In this document: one piece after another, positions 22,240 to 33,960 of the stretch
Layout of the letters: the number at the start of each line of letters is the position of its first letter
Numbering within the stretch: position 1 is the first letter of the stretch
Source: Carya illinoinensis
Taxonomy: Eukaryota; Streptophyta; Magnoliopsida; Fagales; Juglandaceae
Assembly (NCBI RefSeq): GCF_018687715.1
Contig: NC_056766.1
Span: 38,721,433-38,785,432, forward strand
Length of the DNA stretch: 64,000 nt
Reading direction: 5' to 3'
The notes under the pieces: generated by a model
Databases searched by the model: none
What the model was told of the DNA's origin: nothing
Seen by the model: only the letters and a program-made list of their open reading frames with translations
Translations under genes and position numbers: made by a program

Positions 22240-25200
22240 AAATATGGTGGGAAAGAGATTTAGATAAACAAAACTCCGTCAACATAGATAGTTGATGAGG
22301 GCTGAAAACTATATTGATTCATTCTCATAAAGGCATGGCATTCAAACATGAGATTTTCGCAATAGGACTAGCAAGTGTATGTGAATTGAGTTCGGGTCAT
22401 ACGAGAAAGGTAGGCATGTTACAAAAGTTATATCCATGAGTCCACTAAGAGGTGCATGGATTGAGTGATGTTGCGCAATCATGATGGTTTCATCGAAAAT
22501 AGTCATGGCTCAGACCTTGATAAAGTTTTAACTTCCCAAAGATTTATTACCAGGGGATACTAAGGGTCACATTCTTCATTTATAGTCATGTATGGTTCAA
22601 GGATAATTGACTGTGTAAACAGAAATGAACCAGATGAAGATAATCGGGCAATTGGACAGCTAAATTTGAAACGTCTCCTTAGTTTATGATCTTGATTGTT
22701 ATCACAGGTCAAGAATGGTATTGGATAAGGTCAATTAAAAGGTGTGAATAACGCTAATGCAACGTAGTCTGTAGTTGTATATATAGGGGTTTTTATAAAG
22801 TGGCAAGGTGAAAAACGCATATATAGTATATTCATGGCTGGTCAACCCTTAAGCTATGGCCAACACTGCCGTGTCTACACAAAATGAGTAGCTAATATCT
22901 ATAAAGATAACGCATTGAAATGACAATTTAGATCAGGCCATGAAGAAAGATTACAAATCACATGCCAATACTAAGAAAATATATGTGGGAATGTGATAGT
23001 ATTAACTATCTGAAACAACTACATGTCCACCACCCTGACTAGGAATGTGCCGATATAGGCATTGTATAACTAACTATACATATCTATATATGTATAGTCA
23101 TACATACCCTGGAACTAGCAGAGAAAAGTCATAAGTAATGCGACAAACTGAGAAACAAGTTGGATATGAGAAGTATACAACGTAACGAGGAAGCATGGTT
23201 CTATTTATTTCACAAAGCCATAAAACATCCATATATGAAATGAGAGTTCGTGGGAACGAAAGTAAAACGAGGAATCACAAATGCAGATGCAGATGTTGTG
23301 GTTACCTTCAATAACCAATAGACAAAGTCGAGTTTCAGCTCACTCCTGGCTGAAATGGCTCAACAAATGACAATACAAACAAAGGCTATTGTGAATGCCT
23401 TTTAGCGTCAAAAGAAACTCGACGTCCAGTTGCAATCTACAGGGGAAAATCCAAGTCTTTTTCAGTTTCAGGGCGAACCAGAATATATTTATCACGAATT
23501 CAGGGTAAAAAAATATACTAGAAAACTATAGACAAAGATTGTTGTTATCACAATATGGACTACATAAGCCAAGTTGGGAAAATCATCTGCTTATAAATTT
23601 CCTGGCCTACTCTTCACTTGGGGAAAATAAACAATGAAGCACAACCTCAACCCAGGAACTTTGTGTCCATACATTCAGCATAAATTGCCAAATGTTTATA
23701 ACTCCATATTTCATATCATGGTAAAGGAAATGAGGACAGGAAATTAATAGCATGATTGTTGTCCAGTGATCTTCCTTCTTATTGTATACATTTCCAAATA
23801 AATGAAGAAAAGGGTGATAAGAATTTTATAATGATTGGAAATTAATTAGAAATGAAAGGGAACAAGTAAGCTTCTATTAAGCAGATAAGGAGGTACATAA
23901 AGGTATGTTTGCAGCTCAAACTAGATTTACCTGGATTCAATATATTTATCTGCTTCTTTTCTTTACAATAGTTGTATGTTGAAATATGATGCATACACAT
24001 TCTAGTTTGGGGTCCTGTACCAAGCACTAGACCCTTTGCCATTTAACGTTCCTACTTCAACTTGAGATATTTTTAAGACAATGCTTGCTAGACATGATTA
24101 GATCTGGTTCATGGCCAGTACTTTGAACAAGGTCTTGGAATTGAACCCATCTTTTCTAAATGATTTGGTTTTCTGCTTTAGTGATTAACGGAGCTTTTGT
24201 AGCTCATGAGTTTCTGTTGTTTCACCCAAACATAAGGAATGTAAAGAGGGGTTTTCTTTTGTATACTTCCAATCAATCCATGTGACTTCAACTAAACATT
24301 TGCTTCTGCTAAATTACTTCTTGCTTATCCAAAAAAAAAAAAAAAAGAATCAACTTTATTTAATGATCTACTACAGGCAAAATGTGGGATTATCTTTTTT
24401 CCCATATGTTTTGCAGCAAATATATAGGTTGTCTAATCAAGTTTTGTGTCATATGAATTGAAAACTATGCAGGTCATGTTTTGGGTTTTGCATCATGTTG
24501 TTACATAATAAAATCAGATGTTGATCGGAAATTTTAGGGGGTATATGTGAACCTCTAGAATTACTTTCCAAAGAATCTAACAAAGGCAATGCAAGCATCC
24601 TTACAACTATCATTGTTTTAGAACAAATAGAATGCTGGCCTAAAAGTACAAATCCAATGACAGAGATGAAGACTTTAAAAAAGTGGATGAATGAACAATG
24701 ATCAAGTCAATTGTGATGACTAAAACTAATATGGTTAAATCAACAAGTTCACATTTAGCAACCACCCAGTATAGGAAGAAGCATTGGCATTTACATTGCC
24801 TTAAAGAGCTGACATTCACAATACATTGCTCCAAGATTAATAAACAAATTATTAGCATTCACATTAAATGAATGATCAATTTTAGCCATGTGTGTGTGCC
24901 AGCATGGAGTACAAATTCTCCATTTAGACCAGAAAAAGGATACAACCATTTTCTCAAGATATTCAAAACGTATACTTTCTAATAGCTGTTGAGCTACCCT
25001 TAGCAAATCCCACCAACATCAAGCCTTATTAATAATTGCTCTATTGGGGACATATACATATCCACAAATAGTAATAATTGTTGAATTGATCTTTAGATTT
25101 CAATTTCATATGTAAATCTGGATCATGTACTACATACAACTTGGGCCACAATTTTTGGATTTTACATTATGAGGGGATCCAGATTTACCCATGTTGCAAT

Positions 25201-26762
25201 TAAAGACAAAACACAGTGCGAGGATAATCAACTTCATCATGTTGATAAAATTAAGCATGCATGGTATAGATCATGTCCAATAATACATTCCATGTTTATA
25301 CTCTAGTGCGCATGCATGCATGTCACAAATGATAAATAACTCTATATAAATTTGATCATACCAAGAAAACCACACATCAAGATTTAATATAAACAACTTT
25401 CAAAGAATTAGGAGCACATCATGCTATATATATATATAGCAATGAAGACAAACCCAACCCAATATTTTATGATCCATTTGGGTGTTCTGTACATATCCTA
25501 CTTTATCAAGTAGACATAAATATATGAAAAATCATCAGTTCTTATATATATACAAAAAAGGAAATTAGAAATCTGGCCGGTCCTCCTCATGTTAAGCCAA
25601 TCTAGCTATGTGAAATTTGGAACTGCTATACATATATATAATATATGTCATCAGCAAAACCTCATGAAGACGATGTTTAAATGATCTAATGCATAAATGT
25701 AACAACATACCAAGAGAATTAGGTAATAATAAAATATATTATTCCATGTAATTGGGTTCATAATTACTTAAAACCACTGCCAACGACAACATTTGCAGGT
25801 GTTTCCAGCGTTTAATTAAACATCTCGTTAAACATGAAAACACAAACTTTGATCATGACAACCTGAGGATAAACCATGGAGCCTGGTATTTAAGTAACTA
25901 TATATGTGTGTGTGCAGGTGTGTGTGTGTGTGTGTGATACTTGCTAAAGAAGGTGCACAAACATGCATGCCAGCCAAATTATAGCCTCAAAACCAAATCA
26001 GAATAAGGAGGGAAACAAAGAAAATGAGAAATTAAGGTGATGATCAAGGATAGCAAACCCATTGACAAAGACATTGACAAAGGTGATGGTAAATTACCAA
26101 CTGAATCAACAAAGAGTTGTGTCACTAATTAAGAGAAGCAATAGTATAATTACTTTAACATAAGCTGGGTTATTGTTTGCTTGCTAACAGGTGGTCAAAT
26201 ATAACATTAGAGAAAGAAATTAATATAACCATTAAAATAAGCAAATTAGTTTCTGCATATATTGATATCTGAGTTTAGAATGTTGTTCCAACAAAAACCA
26301 GAATATAAGAGGCGATAGAGATATTATTTGAAATGATTGTAGGAAACATTGAGCTAGAAAGAATTGAAACAACAAGCTAGCTAACATTACCATGATCAAC
26401 TAATCAATTTCAAAAGGTTATTCAATAAGAACATGCAAGCACCTGGCCTGCAAATTTTATTGATCCACTGTCTAGGGTCTCAAAATCCAAAAAAAAGATG
26501 AACCCATGATATATGCCATCAAAATCAAGAATGATGAAGTTGGAAGTATTCAAGTAATTTCATGTTTCCCACTAGCTAGGTCTACTATCATTATAAGGAC
26601 ACAGAAGAAATAAATTACTGTATTAAATGACTGCTAGTAGTACTCGGTTTACAGGATGATGATCTTGATCCTAGCTACATCTTCAGATCTTACCGTTTGG
26701 AATTAATACAAGAGTACTCAAATCTTTTCTCATGTTTTAATGAATGAACTCATGAATTCATG
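22240..26762. other. AT-rich interior of CACTA B upstream of tnpD
   Basis: No coding region is supported. An A16 tract at about 24330 follows CTTCTTGCTTATCC. Similar CTTCTTGCTTAT plus poly-A occurs at 54020-54048, so both may be tails of short retroposons. There is a TG microsatellite at 25905-25936. The tnpD/tnpA promoter would be expected somewhere here or near the right end, but I cannot place it. Confidence 0.5.
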
Positions 26763-28474
26763 TGTGACGCCCCCAAATCTCCACGCACGAACAGGGAGAA
26801 ATCGAGACGTCCGGATGATGACATCACGGGTCACCACCCTATCGACGTGCCAAGTGTGTGTAAAATCAACGAATGTGCACGAGAACGCAACGAAAAGCAA
26901 AGTCAATAACTAGGTACCAGAATTTTTCTTAATTTAATACAAAACTGTTCAAAACATACATAATAAAATATTACAAAACACAAATATAGTTTTAAACCAA
27001 ATAACAAAACTTAAACTTTAACATCAGCACCCTAGTGGAGCCGCATCCTCGGGCTCAGCCTCCTCCTCCGCATCCTTGATCTCTACACCAAAATCTACGG
27101 TACCAAAAATGGTGCCGTAGGTAAGTAAAATCCAATCACCACCAGATAAAAACATATAAAACTCAAACAATATGCATGAAAGGATGCTAATGCACAAAAC
27201 CCATAAAATCATATTTTTTCCACGCAGACCAAAAATCCCATTTGGCCCAGAAACATATTACTTTCCAAAACTTGCCAAAAGTCCCACTTGGCTCATATCT
27301 AACTTAAACCGTTAACCAATTAATCCGTATGCACCATGACCTCCCCTAGGGGTCATCCGCACACCCTGGCTCCAGTGCCACACTGCAGGTAACGACCACG
27401 CATGTGACACCTAAATGAGCGATGTCCAGTTCCGCGCCCCGTGGGTTCGTAGCCAAGCATCCTCTAGCCCTCGCCAGTGAAGGGCCACAGAGTCGGTGCG
27501 TAGAGCGATGCCCAGTTCCACACCCGGCGCGTTCGTAGCCAAGTATCCTCTAGCCCCGCTCCCGTCGTCGCCCAACGACAACTCAGGGGACGTCACTCAG
27601 TATATTACGCTCCCGAGTGACCAGAGGAGCTCCACCGAGATAATAACTCATCCCGGCTTGAGCTCGTGAGACACACGCACCCGAAAATCCATTTACGCCA
27701 ATAAAACAGGATTTTCTCAAATTAAAATAAAATGCACATGTATGCAATATGTAACACACGCCTCATGGCATAAATAACCAAGCCATCACAAACAATCAAA
27801 ACCAAGCACTCCATCCTCAATCCATCCGACCCCCGAACTCCTCGGAATCAGTCTGGAATCAACCAACCAACAGATAAATATTTATTGAATGAGCAAAATA
27901 TATTTAAATCTAAATGTAGAGTTTGAAAAATACTTACAGCGCTATATGGTATTTTTAGAAAGCTCGCGGCGTTGCAAACGGCGGAAGAAAAGTAACGTAA
28001 CAGTGAAATTTCACTGTGGCCGTGGGTTGTAAAATACCCACTTTTGAATGGGGACAAACCAAAACTCGGGATTGATAGGGAATGGTTTAGGGATGTTTAT
28101 GAAGTAAGTGGAAGTGGAGTTTGGCCGTGGGTGGCGGCGAAAATGGTGGTTAAGGGGATGAAATACCCAAATCGGAAACTAGCTCGTGGGAGCTGTTTCG
28201 GCGACGGTTAGAGGCCGGAAATGGGTGAGTTAGGATGGTAAGAAGTCGATGATGAAGTGGTGAAGAGGTGGTGGCCGGAGGTGGAGTGACGGCGGCAGAT
28301 CGGAGCAAAAGCCTTTCGACTTGAAGATGGTTTTCTGGCTAAACGGCAGCTCCATTGGCGGTGAAAATTTGTGGGGTGGTTCGCCAGAGGGAGGGGAAGA
28401 AAATGGTGGGGGTGGTGTGCCGCACGGTGGCCGGCTGCGGTGGGTTTGGGCAGCTAGCGTGAACGGCGTGAAGG

Positions 28475-28543
<69 letters not shown>

Positions 28544-28853
28544 GCACGGGAGAGGGGGATGGTGCGGGAGAGAAAGGAGAAAAAGAAAAAAAAAAAAGAA
28601 GGAAAATGGAAAAAGAGAAAGAAGAAGAAAAAGAAAAGAGAAAAAGAAATGAGGTCCAGTCCTCACTCCAGAAACCAAAACAGATCCGCCGAAAATGACA
28701 TAAAAATCTGTAAAACGACTAAATAAATAAAACACAACATCAAATAAATTAAAAACCAATTAAAATACATTAATTTAAAATAAATAAACCAATACATTAA
28801 TTAAATTAAAAACAACCCTTCAGTGAAAATACACATAAAAGCGGGTCATCACA
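26763..28853 (-). repeat. 3' LTR of gypsy element C
   Basis: This 2091-bp copy matches 33961-36017 along its whole length. The main length difference is a GA microsatellite (28484-28542) that is short in the other copy (35672-35686). Preceded by TCATG. Open frames inside it (for example 28321-28698) arise from the GA tract and are not genes. Confidence 0.93.
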
Positions 28854-28867
28854 TCCTCCCCCCCTTA
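28854..28867 (-). other. Polypurine tract of element C
   Basis: On the - strand AAGGGGGGGAGGA directly precedes the TGTGATGACC start of the 3' LTR, the position where plus-strand priming occurs. Confidence 0.8.
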
Positions 28868-28973
28868 AAAACAAATTTCGTCCTCGAAATTTGCAAGATC
28901 AAACACCAACTTAAAACAAGCCACATAAAATCACATAAACCACCTGTGACCAAGATTAAGAAACGTACCGTCT

Positions 28974-30312
28974 TTACTCAAACAAGCATGGGTACTGCAC
29001 CCTCATGTCTGCTACTCGCTCCCAAGAGAAATCTTAAGCTAACGGATCTCCCCAAGCCACCTTAACCAAAAGTATCATCTTGGACCTCAATTGGATCTCC
29101 TTTCAATCCATGATCTGCAACGGAACAACCTCATAAGTAAGGTCCGGTTGCAGCTGAATACTCTCTGGGTCGACAAAGCGTGACTCTTGTTGTCCAAATC
29201 TCTTCTTCAGGGATGATACGTGGAAGACATCATGAAAATCTTCAAAATATTCTGGCAAAGCAACTCTATAGGCGACAGACCCTACCTTCTCCAGAATCTG
29301 AAAAGGGCCGACATACCTCGGATCCAGTTTCCTCTTCTTACCAAAACGCTTAACTCCTCTCATGGGAGAGACTTTGAGATAAATCCAATCACCTTCTTCA
29401 AAAGATAACTCTCTCCTCCTGGTATCAGCGTCGCTTTTCTGGCGACTCTGAGCTGTCGCCATTTTATCCCTGATGATCCGAACTTGGCCTTGCATCTCTT
29501 GAATTATTTCGGGTCCAATAATCTTACTCTCCCCGACTTCATCCCAACACAAGGGCGATCTGCACTTCCTCCCATAAAGAGTTTCATAGGGAGCTATCTG
29601 AATGGTCACATAGAAGCTATTATTATATGCAAACTCTATGAGCGGCAAATGGTTTTCCCAACTCCCTTGAAATTCCATGACACATGCTCGCAACATGTCT
29701 TCAAGGGTCTGAATGGTGCGCTCTAATTGGCCGTCTGTCTGCAGGTGATATGCAGTACTGAACTTCAACTTAGTACCCAAAGCTACCTGCAAACTCTTCC
29801 AGAACTGCGACGTAAACCTTGGGTCTCGATCAGACACTATACTCTTTGGTATGCCGTGCAGCCGCACTATTTCTTTCACGTACAAGCGTGTCAACTTACC
29901 CAAGGAATCAGTGTTATTAACAGGCAAGAAATGAGCACTCTTCGTTAACCGGTCAATAATCACCCAAACAGAATTTTTCCCACTAGGCGTCCTCGGCAAG
30001 CCCACTACAAAGTCCATCGTGATGTCATCCCAATTCCACTTAGGACTAGGGAGGGGTTGGAGCATACCTGCGGGTCTTTGATGATCGGCTTTCACTTGAC
30101 CTACATGTGTGGCATTTCTCAACATACAAGGCAATATCCCTCTTCATTCCATCCTACCAATAATTTTTCTTCAAGTCCCGGTACATCTTTGTACTGCCGG
30201 AATGAACTGAATAAGGGGCCGCATGAGCTTTTGCCATGATCCGCTCCTTGAATTCTGAATCTTTGGGGACCACTCTGCGATCTCAGAACCGAAGTATTCC
30301 ATCTTTATCCAT
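28974..30312 (-). pseudogene. Integrase with chromodomain of element C, frameshifted
   Basis: The zinc-binding region (about 30300-30090) reads [16 protein letters not shown] and KCHTC, with a stop in place of Trp and a one-base insertion near 30098. The catalytic core is open from 30134: WDDITMDFVVGLPRT (first Asp), VSDRDPRFTSQFWKSLQ (second Asp) and YHLQTDGQLERTIQTLEDML (final Glu). GPFQILEKVGSVAYRVALP and HVSSLKKR follow. A chromodomain-like tail ends the protein: QIMD-stop-KEIQLRSKMILLVKVAW, then WERVADMRVQYPCLFE and TAA at 28974-28976. The core catalytic residues look intact, but the frame changes and stops prevent one continuous product. Confidence 0.88.
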
Positions 30313-30313
30313 A

Positions 30314-32355
30314 CTATAGTGCAATAGCCCTCGAGATTTTGACTCTTTTTCTGATATTCAGCGGCTTCGAATCCTTCATTTGAAAAGTCTTCAATTCTTC
30401 AAAATCAGTTACCCGAATATCAAGAACTGAAGATAAAATCTCTTCTTGCTGTGAACTTTCAATAAGGAGCATTCTCATTCCACAAAGCAAAGAATCCAAT
30501 TCTGACGGCTTGGCTTCATCTTTCAAGTGCAATTTTTGGCTCAAAGCATCAGCAACTATATTAGCCTTCCCCGGATGATACTTGGTCTCACACTGGTAGT
30601 CACTGATTAACTCCAGCCATCGCCTCTCCCTCATGTTCAAATTTTTCTGGAAAAACAAATGCTTCAAGCTCTTGTGATCAGTGTATATTTCACAAGCTTC
30701 CCCATACAAAAAGTACCGCCAGATCTTAAGAGCAAAAACAATCGCAGCCAATTCCAAATTGTGCGTCGGATAATTTTTCTCATGGTCCTTTAGCTGACGA
30801 GATGCATAGGCAACAACATCTCCTTCCTGCATAAGGACACAACCCAATCCGAATTTAGACACATCACTGAAGACTACGAATGGCTTATGCGGTTCTGGAA
30901 GCGCTAACACTAGTGCCGTCGTCAACCTATTCTTCAATTCTTGGAAGCTTCTCTCACACTTATCTGACCAAACAAATTCTGCATTCTTCCGCGTCAAAGC
31001 TGTGAGAGGTCCAGATAGGCGAGCAAAACCCTCCACAAATCTTCGGTAATATCCGGCAAGCCCCAAGAAACTCCGGATCTCGCGTAGTGTAGTCAGACGC
31101 TGCCATGACAAAATGGCTTCCACCTTACTAGGATCAACAGCCACTCCGTATCGGGAAATCACATGCCCAAGAAATCTGACTTCCTCCAACTAGAATTCAC
31201 ACTTGCTGAGCTTGGCATACAACTAGTGTTCTCTCAATTTCCCAAGAACTAAACGAAGATGATACACATGCTCTTCAACATCTCGGGAATAAATCAGAAT
31301 ATCATCAATGAATACTACCACAAAAGAATCCAGATAAGGTCAAAATACTCGATTCATTAAATCCATGAAAGCAGCAGGGGCATTGGCTAATCCAAACGAC
31401 ATCACCTTAAATTCATAATGCCCATATCTCAACCTGAAAGCAGTTTTGGGCACATCCTTGTCAGTGATCCTCAACTGGTAGTATCCCGACCTCAAATCAA
31501 TCTTCGAGAACACAGCTGCTCCTTGAAGCTGATCAAATAAATCATTGATCCGTGGGAGAGGATATTTATTCTTGATGGCCACCTTATTTAATTCCCAATA
31601 ATCGATGCACATACGGAGGGTTCCATCTTTCTTTTTAACAAACAGAACTGGCGCACGCCACGGCGAAGTACTAGGCTGAATGAACCCCTTATCTACCAAC
31701 TCTTGCAACTGAGTCTTCAACTCTTTTAATTCAGGCAGTGCCATGCGGTAAGGAGCTTTATGTACAGAAGCCGCTCCAGGTTCTAAGTCTATAACAAATT
31801 CCATTTCTCGAACGGGGGGTAGTCCAGGCAAGTCATCCACAAACACATCGGGAAATTCTTCTACAACTGGAATGTCTACCAAAGACTTCTTCTCAGATGG
31901 CGTGGACAACATCTGGACTAAGAAGGCTTCCACTCTCCATGCAATCTCTCTTTTTGCTTGAATTGCCGATACAATTACCGGTTTTTCTTTTAACTTACTC
32001 CCCGCAAATTTCAAACAATCATCATCTGGAAACTGAAAGGTAATTACCCGACTTCTGCAATTAATACTCGCAGAATATCGGTATAGCCAATCCATCCCGA
32101 GGATGATATCAAAACCCAACAACTTAAACACCACCAAATCAGCATCCAAGAACCTTCCATCAAAATTTAATGGGCATCCCAAAGCAACCTTGGAACACCA
32201 CACTATTTCACCATTGGGTAGAGCCACTACCAATGACTTCGGCAAAGGTTCCGTGACCAAATTACACATCTGAGCAAACGTGGAAGATACGAATGACTGT
32301 GAAGCACTCGAATCAAACAAAGTGCAAGCATAAAACTCATATAAACGGACTCTCC
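30314..32355 (-). pseudogene. Protease, reverse transcriptase and RNase H of element C
   Basis: The exon after the apparent intron opens [20 protein letters not shown], a protease site in which the usual D-S-G is D-S-S. Then come [20 protein letters not shown], the RT motifs [20 protein letters not shown] and [35 protein letters not shown], and an intact FIDD box at about 31290 inside [13 protein letters not shown]. RNase H includes [38 protein letters not shown] and [11 protein letters not shown]. Stops at about 31337, 31226 and 31190 split the frame. This polymerase would copy the element RNA using tRNA-Met. Confidence 0.9.
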
Positions 32356-32450
32356 CTGAACCAAACACATAACCCATGAAATCCAAATACACAAAGAAAT
32401 CAAAGCACAACAAAAATCAAATCCAACATAAAATTAAATTAAATCCATAC
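32356..32450 (-). other. Apparent 95-bp intron between gag and protease
   Basis: On the - strand the gag frame reaches GVITG at ATTACAG followed by GTATGG (donor at 32450). A T-rich stretch then ends in TTTGGTTCAG (acceptor at 32356), followed by GGAGAGTCC, which continues in the protease frame. The segment holds in-frame stops, and its length is not a multiple of three. Its removal brings gag and pol, which are in different frames in the DNA, into one frame: VITG continues directly into [15 protein letters not shown]. That is what an intron would do. Confidence 0.6.
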
Positions 32451-33666
32451 CTGTAATTACTCCAGCATCATGGGTCCCTAGCGCCTCATCATCCACATCT
32501 CCGGGTGTGACAGCATAAACTCGGGTTTGTATTACTTGTCTTGGATTTGTTCTTCCACCGCGTCTACCTCCACAGCTTCCTTGAACTCTAACGGGGCACT
32601 CACGAGCAATATGTCCCACTTGGCCGCATCGATAACACTGGGGTCCACCACTCAGCCGACACTCACCCTCATGAGCTCTATTACATGCTCCACAAATTGG
32701 CACCCGGCCTCCCATACGAATACCTGAGGACACTTGAGGTTGAGTTCCGGTCCGCTGAATAAATTTCTGAGGCCAACCCGAGCTGCTTCCTTCACCAGAA
32801 AAACTCCGCCTCTTATGACCCGGAGGGGAGCTCATACTCAGATTATTCACTCGCTCCACAAGAGTGGCCACATCCACTAAGTCCTGAAAAGTGGATATCC
32901 GGTGACTGACCACCATACGGCGTATATCAGGGCGTAGTCCCTCCTGGAAATGCTCAGCTCGCATCTCCTCTGTGGCGATGAGGTGGGGAGCAAATCGCCC
33001 AAGTTCTATAAATCTTCGGGCGTACTGTTCCACTGTCATGCTCCCTTGGACCAAATTTGAGAAATCTCTTGCCTTTTGCTTCCTTACAGAAGCGGGAAAG
33101 AAGCAATCATTAAACTCTTTCTTGAAGCGCTGCCAAGTCACAGCGGCGAAAGATCACAATTCTGATTCCAGCATCACCCTCTTGGTATCCCACCAATCAG
33201 AAGCGGTGCTTTGTAACAGATAGCTGGCGTAGAGTACTTGTTGCGCCTCGGTGCAACCACACACCTCAAAATTTCTTTCCAAGTCTTTGATCCACTTTCC
33301 AGCTTGAAGTGGATCCTCTTCTCCAGTGAAGTGTGGAGTTCTATGCGCCAGAAAGCGCTCATAGGTGCATCCGGCTTGCACTATGCTACTAGGTCCTCCT
33401 GGGTATAGCCAAGGCCCTCACTAATGTGGCCAAGGACCTCCTGGTTGTGGCCAAAGCCCTCCTTGTTGTGGACAAGGCCCTCCTTGTTGCGGCCAAGGAC
33501 CCCCTTGTTGTGGCCAAGGTCTTCCTTGTTGTGGTCAGGGCCCTGTCTGCTGTGGCCTAAAATTCTGCTGCATAAACTCCGTCATCTACCGTATTGCTTG
33601 GGCTATGGAGTCATCTCTCGATGTATCGTCCCGTGGCTCCTGAGTAGATTTCCTTGGTCTCACCAT
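32451..33666 (-). pseudogene. Gag of gypsy element C, with stops
   Basis: From ATG 33666 (MVRPRKSTQEPRDD) there is a Gln/Gly/Pro-rich stretch encoded by six or so 18-bp repeats (33408-33550, PQQGGPW units). The capsid core follows: EEDPLQAGKWIKDLERNFEV, TASDWWDTKRVML, TWQRFKKEFNDCFFPASVRK, QGSMTVEQYARRFIELGRFA and RAEHFQEGLRPDIR. A CCHC knuckle CYRCGQVGHIARECP lies at about 32591-32640. It forms the virus-like particle and binds RNA. Stops occur near 33585, 33537, 33419 and 33145; several replace Trp or Gln codons. Confidence 0.88.
33408..33550 (-). repeat. 18-bp tandem repeats coding PQQGG(P/L)W in gag
   Basis: Repeated CCACAACAAGGAGG-type units encode a low-complexity Pro-Gln-Gly linker at the gag N-terminus. 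The + strand open frame over the same bases is a shadow. Confidence 0.8.
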
Positions 33667-33946
33667 TTTTCCTGTCACCACAACCTTTGACCCCCTTTAA
33701 GAAAATAAAAACAAATAAAACCTACAACAAACAAAAAATAAAAACCAAAGACCAACACCACATAACAAGAAACAAAAAGAAACCAGCTTGCAAAAACATA
33801 ACCAAATAAATAAAAACAAGCAAACAAGTTCAAACCAATAAAACAAATCAAATAGCAACTTTACTTAACATAATTTTTTTAAAACACAACTTTAAAAACA
33901 TTCTGGTACTACCTACGAGACATGTGGTTTTACCCAGAGCCAAACC

Positions 33947-33958
33947 GCTCTGATACCA
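33947..33958 (-). other. tRNA-initiator-Met primer binding site of element C
   Basis: The - strand reads TGGTATCAGAGC two bases after the end of the 5' LTR (33961). This is the standard plant initiator-tRNA-Met PBS. Confidence 0.95.
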
Positions 33959-33960
33959 CC

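Noticed and set aside
28321..28759. Long frames rich in Glu-Arg or Ser-Leu on both strands
   Set aside because: They come from the GA microsatellite and purine-rich part of the element C LTR; the matching LTR lacks the same long frames.
33424..33690. Plus-strand frame rich in Trp, Pro and Leu
   Set aside because: It is the shadow of the 18-bp repeats of the minus-strand gag gene.
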